Assembly (NCBI GenBank): GCA_946480485.1
Contig: CAMLJW010000228.1
Location: forward strand, 1 to 8,183
Reading direction: 5' to 3'
DNA: 8,183 bases
From: an uncultured Streptomyces sp.
Lineage (GTDB): Bacteria > Actinomycetota > Actinomycetes > Streptomycetales > Streptomycetaceae
In this document: one piece after another, positions 7,025 to 8,183 of the stretch
Position numbering within the stretch: the first letter of the stretch is position 1
Layout of the letters: the number at the start of each line of letters is the position of its first letter
Notes under the pieces: model-generated
Database searches by the model: none
What the model was told of the DNA's origin: nothing
The model's input: only the letters and a program-made list of their open reading frames with translations
Program-made: the position numbers and the translations under genes

Positions 7025-7070
7025 ATCAGAGCATCCCCTCGCCTCCGGTTCCAGTCGGTATCGGTGACGG

Positions 7071-7413
7071 TTACTTGAGTCCGGAGGTGGACATCCCGGC
7101 GACGAAGCCGCGCTGGGCGATGAGGAAGATCAACAGGATGGGCACGACGTACATCACGGAGGCCGCGGCCTGCAGTGTGCCACTGGAAGACGTCGGGCAG
7201 CCAGTGCACGGGCGAGGCGGCCAGTTCGCCCTGGGTCTTCAGGCCGGAGAGGATCACCCAGCCGAAGGGGCCGAGGAACAGCCCGGTGACGGAGACGAGG
7301 ACCGTGTAGAGGGCGAGGCGCTTGGCGCGTACCCGCACACGGACGTCGGTCGCGGCGGACACCGCTGGCGCGGAGGACACGGTGGGTTTCGGGGACAGGC
7401 TGGTGGCGGTCAC
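7071..7413 (-). pseudogene. Sugar ABC-transporter permease (MalG type), middle deleted
   Basis: The gene begins well: GGAGG (7421-7425) is 7 nt before GTG 7413. Codons 1-79 encode a Ser/Thr/Pro-rich cytoplasmic tail, the first membrane helix (LALYTVLVSVTGLFLGPFGWVILSGLK) and ELAASPVHWLPDVFQWH, the usual N-terminus of MalG-type carbohydrate permeases. Immediately afterwards, but in another frame, come the last 36 codons of such a protein: GTLQAAASVMYVVPILLIFL, then IAQRGFVAGMSTSGLK and TAA (7071-7073). About 170 residues are missing, including the central helices and the EAA loop that contacts the ATPase. The two parts share GGCAC at the join (7177-7181), so the deletion probably used short homology and also shifted the frame. 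If read through, the shifted frame ends at 7021. No working transporter subunit can result. Its natural partners (binding protein, second permease) are not in the window. Confidence 0.85.
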
Positions 7414-7435
7414 TTCTTCGCCTCCGGGTCGACGG

Positions 7436-7534
7436 GTCGGCGCACTCGGTGGCGCGGCCCTCGTCCTCAGCGAGACCCCGAACCTCGCCGCGGCCCTCAA
7501 CCGGGTCCCGCCGCCGAGCGGGGACACGGCATGA
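7436..7534 (+). pseudogene. C-terminal gene fragment, possibly ROK-family
   Basis: A plus-strand frame with nearly all G/C third positions encodes VGALGGAALVLSETPNLAAA and LNRVPPPSGDTA before TGA (7532-7534). It starts abruptly 10 bp beyond the ribosome site of the permease relic, which lies on the opposite strand, so the 5' part of its gene is missing. The 'ALGGAALVL' string recalls the C-terminal end of ROK-family sugar kinases/repressors, which often accompany sugar operons, but about 32 residues are too few for a firm call. Confidence 0.35.
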
Positions 7535-7619
7535 CGGGCGTGGCGGAACGGGTCTCTTCGAGGGGTTCCGCCGCGTTCTCGGGCACCCCGGCTCCGACAC
7601 GTACCGCACGACTCACGGC

Positions 7620-7805
7620 GGCCAGATGCGTGAGGTACCACTCCCCCTCCGGTGTCTCGACCAGCTCGCCGTGCCCCGCCTTCTGCAACGGCCAGTCCGG
7701 GGTGTCCCGGGTGGTCAGGAGCGAGCCCCGCGGGTCGAGTTCGTACGGTCCCGTCATCTCACGCGAGCGGGCCATCAGGATGCCGTGGTTCCAGCCGGTG
7801 CCGCC
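7620..7805 (-). pseudogene. GH43-family glycoside hydrolase, internal fragment
   Basis: The minus frame encodes GGTGWNHGILMARSRE, MTGPYELDPRGSLLTTRDTP, DWPLQKAGHGELVETPEGEW and YLTHLA, which closely follows a conserved internal part of GH43 five-bladed beta-propeller enzymes (beta-xylosidases and alpha-L-arabinofuranosidases); the 'ARS..m.GPYE', 'PLQKAGHG.LVET..GEWY' strings are characteristic. Only about 62 residues of roughly 500 remain. The fragment lacks the N-terminal catalytic base and the later blades. Past 7620 the frame stays open (to a stop at 7497) but no longer looks like GH43; at 7805 it meets a plus-strand fragment. It is a relic, with no product expected. Its presence fits a former arabinoside/xyloside gene cluster. 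Confidence 0.72.
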
Positions 7806-8006
7806 TCGGCGTCTTCTTCGGCACCATCAACGTCGAGGTCGACACCGAGCTCGCCAAGCTCGACCCGGCCGGCTACCGGCCCCTGCGGGCCCGACGCCGA
7901 CAACGGGCCCGGCGTCGCTGTGATATGCAGCGGCCGGTGCCCGGGTCTCGTCGCGTTGGGCGGCCGGATCAGGGCTGGTGAGGTGGTGTCCTGGGCGGAC
8001 GGGGAC
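7802..8006 (+). pseudogene. Unidentified plus-strand coding-like fragments in two frames
   Basis: From 7802 one plus frame with strong G/C third positions encodes RLGVFFGTINVEVDTELAKL and DPAGYRPL, up to about 7886. From 7890 the next frame takes over with PDADNGPGVAVICSGRCPGL, VALGGRIRAGEVVSWADGDT, to about 8006. A third frame then carries the pentapeptide repeats. This order suggests one degraded plus-strand gene with small indels, or stitched pieces of several. No start codon or ribosome site introduces it and it begins exactly where the GH43 fragment ends. I do not recognise a family. Confidence 0.35.
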
Positions 8007-8109
8007 ACTCGCCCGTGCCGACCTGCGGGGCGCGCACCTGGCTCACGCTGACCTGCAGGGCGCGCACCTGGCTCACGCTGACCTGCAGGGCGCGCACCTT
8101 GCCCGCTCG
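8005..8109 (+). pseudogene. Pentapeptide-repeat protein fragment
   Basis: The plus frame reads TLARADLRGAHLAHADLQGA and continues with HLAHADLQGAHLARS: about six units of the A(D/H)LxX pentapeptide consensus. Pentapeptide-repeat proteins fold as a right-handed quadrilateral beta-helix. Here only about 30 repeat residues are visible; there is no clear start (GTG 7978 is in frame but lacks a convincing ribosome site), and the frame runs open into a stretch that is better explained as the minus-strand permease end. A one-base indel near 8005 would join it to the preceding coding-like frame. Probably a relic. Confidence 0.5.
8011..8100 (+). repeat. 30-bp tandem repeat, three copies
   Basis: Copies lie at 8011-8040, 8041-8070 and 8071-8100. 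The second and third differ by one base (the last); the first is diverged at four positions. Ten codons per unit equal two pentapeptides, so the repeat is the DNA form of the pentapeptide array. Near-identity of two copies points to recent duplication or slippage. Confidence 0.9.
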
Positions 8110-8120
8110 GTGCTCCAGTA

Positions 8121-8183
8121 TCAGCCCTTGACCGCGGAGCTGGCGACGCCGGCGACGACCGCCGCGAACCCCAGCAGGAACCG
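8121..8183 (-). CDS. C-terminus of a sugar ABC-transporter permease (cut by right window edge)
   Basis: A minus-strand frame entering from the right edge ends at TGA (8121-8123) after RFLLGFAAVVAGVASSAVKG. The end 'VVAGVASSAVKG' parallels the C-terminus of MalG-type permeases (compare FVAGMSTSGLK in the relic at 7071). All but one of its third positions are G or C. With only 20 residues visible, whether the gene is intact beyond the window cannot be judged. Confidence 0.48.
   Translation of the reverse strand, partial: RFLLGFAAVVAGVASSAVKG

Noticed and set aside
5607..7067. A 486-codon plus-strand open frame
   Set aside because: It is antisense to the carboxylesterase gene throughout, whose catalytic motifs are intact.
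7802..7886. Resemblance of 'GTINV' to the 'GTLNV' motif of CTP-dependent riboflavin kinases
   Set aside because: One short string in about 28 residues is not enough to assign a family.
8011..8100. Possible CRISPR array
   Set aside because: The 30-bp units are directly adjacent with no spacers and encode in-frame pentapeptides, so this is a coding tandem repeat.

Overview
This is a high-GC window with almost exclusively G/C-ending codons in its strong genes, Shine-Dalgarno sites such as GGAGG, and families typical of filamentous actinobacteria (secreted SGNH hydrolase, secreted S1 protease with an alpha-lytic-type prodomain, IS701-type transposase, LacI/GH127 sugar locus). It most resembles a Streptomyces or close relative, probably an accessory or chromosome-arm segment, because intact genes alternate with gene debris.

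Layout: (1) 1-1646, minus strand: the N-terminal half of a secreted serine protease, running off the left edge, preceded by a secreted SGNH/GDSL esterase, with a hairpin at the esterase stop. (2) 1647-2430: a 5' intergenic stretch, then the relic of an IS701-family transposase on the plus strand whose N-terminal and C-terminal parts are joined with the catalytic middle missing, then an unidentified, strongly coding-like fragment on the minus strand. (3) 2435-5521, plus strand: a putative operator, a LacI-family regulator, and a GH127 beta-L-arabinofuranosidase translationally coupled to it by an ATGA overlap. (4) 5403-6986, minus strand: a type-B carboxylesterase, convergent with and overlapping the GH127 gene by 119 bp; a 16-bp inverted repeat lies just before its start. 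(5) 7071-8183: a patchwork of broken genes on both strands. It holds a MalG-type sugar permease with its middle deleted, an unidentified C-terminal fragment, an internal slice of a GH43 glycosidase, coding-like plus-strand fragments in successive frames, a short pentapeptide-repeat fragment built on a 30-bp tandem repeat, and the apparent C-terminus of another sugar permease entering from the right edge.

How it fits together: the intact core is a small sugar-utilisation unit. The LacI protein would sense an imported sugar, the cytoplasmic GH127 enzyme would release beta-linked L-arabinofuranose from oligosaccharides, and the cytoplasmic esterase could remove ester decorations (inference). The uptake permease and a second arabinoside/xyloside hydrolase (GH43) that would belong with it survive only as fragments. 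I see no defence system, CRISPR array, tRNA or rRNA. The most unusual features are the gene-fragment mosaic at the right end and the internally deleted transposase; both also call for a check that the assembly is correct there.
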